Shown: positions 14,064-14,279 of the stretch, one piece after another
Position numbering within the stretch: the stretch's first letter is position 1
How the letters are laid out: the number at the start of each line of letters is the position of its first letter
Assembly (NCBI GenBank): GCA_024636105.1
Contig: JAGXHO010000145.1
Coordinates: forward strand, 1-14,279
Direction: 5' to 3'
Origin: Trueperaceae bacterium
GTDB lineage: Bacteria > Deinococcota > Deinococci > Deinococcales > Trueperaceae
Length of the DNA stretch: 14,279 bases
Notes under the pieces: generated by a model
Databases searched by the model: none
Told to the model about the DNA's origin: nothing
The model's input: only the letters and a program-made list of their open reading frames with translations
Translations under genes and position numbers: made by a program

Positions 14064-14279
14064 GTGACGACGCGTGAATGGCGGTTCTTCGCTCAGGACA
14101 TGCTCGAGTTCGCGCGCAGAGCGAGGGCGTACGTGACCGGTCTCGACCAGGCCGCGTTCGCCCAGCGCGCGGACGCCCTCGGGGCTGAAGCCGCCGCTCA
14201 CGACGCGGTGACCATCGTCGATGGCAACGCCAGCGACGCCGTGACGGTCGTGCCCTCGTCCGGAACGCTCACCACGTCC
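14064..14279 (+). CDS. HepT-like HEPN protein, N-terminal part with an atypical tail, cut by the window edge
   Basis: A GTG one base after the mntA stop opens TTREWRFFAQDMLEFARRAR followed by AYVTGLDQAAF, the standard first helices of the DUF86/HepT toxin, an RNase of the HEPN fold. After about residue 40 the expected 'DAv.RNLe.IGEA' helix is missing. Instead the frame reads DAVTIVDGNASDAVTVVPSS, rich in Thr/Val/Ser and not helical-looking. The RX4HXY active-site motif would lie beyond the edge, so toxicity cannot be judged. I infer either a decayed or recombined hepT that meets a convergent gene (see 14198), or a very divergent family member. No frameshift in the other frames restores the family sequence. 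Confidence 0.6.
   Translation, partial: MTTREWRFFAQDMLEFARRARAYVTGLDQAAFAQRADALGAEAAAHDAVTIVDGNASDAVTVVPSSGTLTTS
14198..14279 (-). CDS. Possible C-terminus of a convergent minus-strand gene
   Basis: The minus strand from the edge reads DVVSVPDEGTTVTASLALPS and TMVTAS, then stops (TGA 14200-14198). Third positions are nearly all G or C and the sequence is beta-like. If real, it overlaps the atypical tail of the HepT frame and may be the gene that replaced the missing HepT half. It is 26 codons only, and the plus strand is equally open. Confidence 0.3.
   Translation of the reverse strand, partial: DVVSVPDEGTTVTASLALPSTMVTAS

Overview
This is a very GC-rich window with almost every third codon position G or C, densely packed with genes on both strands. 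The best guess for the source is a bacterium of the Deinococcota (Deinococcus/Truepera-like). Two things support this. The Xer-type recombinase resembles, from memory, the vertically inherited recombinases of Deinococcus. Several genes also have a TANNNT -10 box 5-7 nt upstream of a start codon with no Shine-Dalgarno sequence, the leaderless layout common in that phylum. Actinobacteria also use leaderless starts, so the assignment is moderate.

Left part (1-4379, all minus strand). The N-terminal part of an L-fucose isomerase-like protein runs off the left edge. Its GTG start overlaps the stop of a 23-codon ORF that has a good Shine-Dalgarno. Next, in transcription order from the right, come a tyrosine recombinase (4379-3345), a 59-aa ORF of unknown function (3283-3104) and a membrane-anchored Cache-HAMP-PAS-GGDEF diguanylate cyclase (3111-1036). 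The cyclase start lies inside the small ORF.

Middle part (4471-8506). A GNAT acetyltransferase, a TetR-type regulator and a second GNAT enzyme run on the plus strand. They converge on a minus-strand pair, a polytopic membrane protein followed by a COG3910-type ATPase. The convergent stop codons lie inside a perfect 7-bp inverted repeat. A small secreted protein is divergent from the membrane protein.

Right part (8586-14279, plus strand). A large LytS-type 5TM-PAS-PAS-GGDEF-EAL protein is followed by an aldo/keto reductase, a remnant of the C-terminus of a Fur-family regulator, a small lipoprotein with a PPC-like beta-sandwich, a metallo-beta-lactamase-fold hydrolase, and an MntA/HepT (MNT/HEPN) toxin-antitoxin pair. 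The HepT reading frame stops resembling its family after about 40 residues and runs off the right edge.

The functional theme is cyclic di-GMP signalling: one dedicated cyclase and one dual-domain protein, both with intact catalytic and inhibitory motifs. Around it are ordinary accessory chromosomal genes. I see no CRISPR array, rRNA, tRNA, insertion sequence or convincing new multi-gene system. The most interesting signals are small: leader ORFs overlapping real starts, the Fur remnant, the truncated PPC lipoprotein, the odd HepT tail and the stop-codon hairpin.
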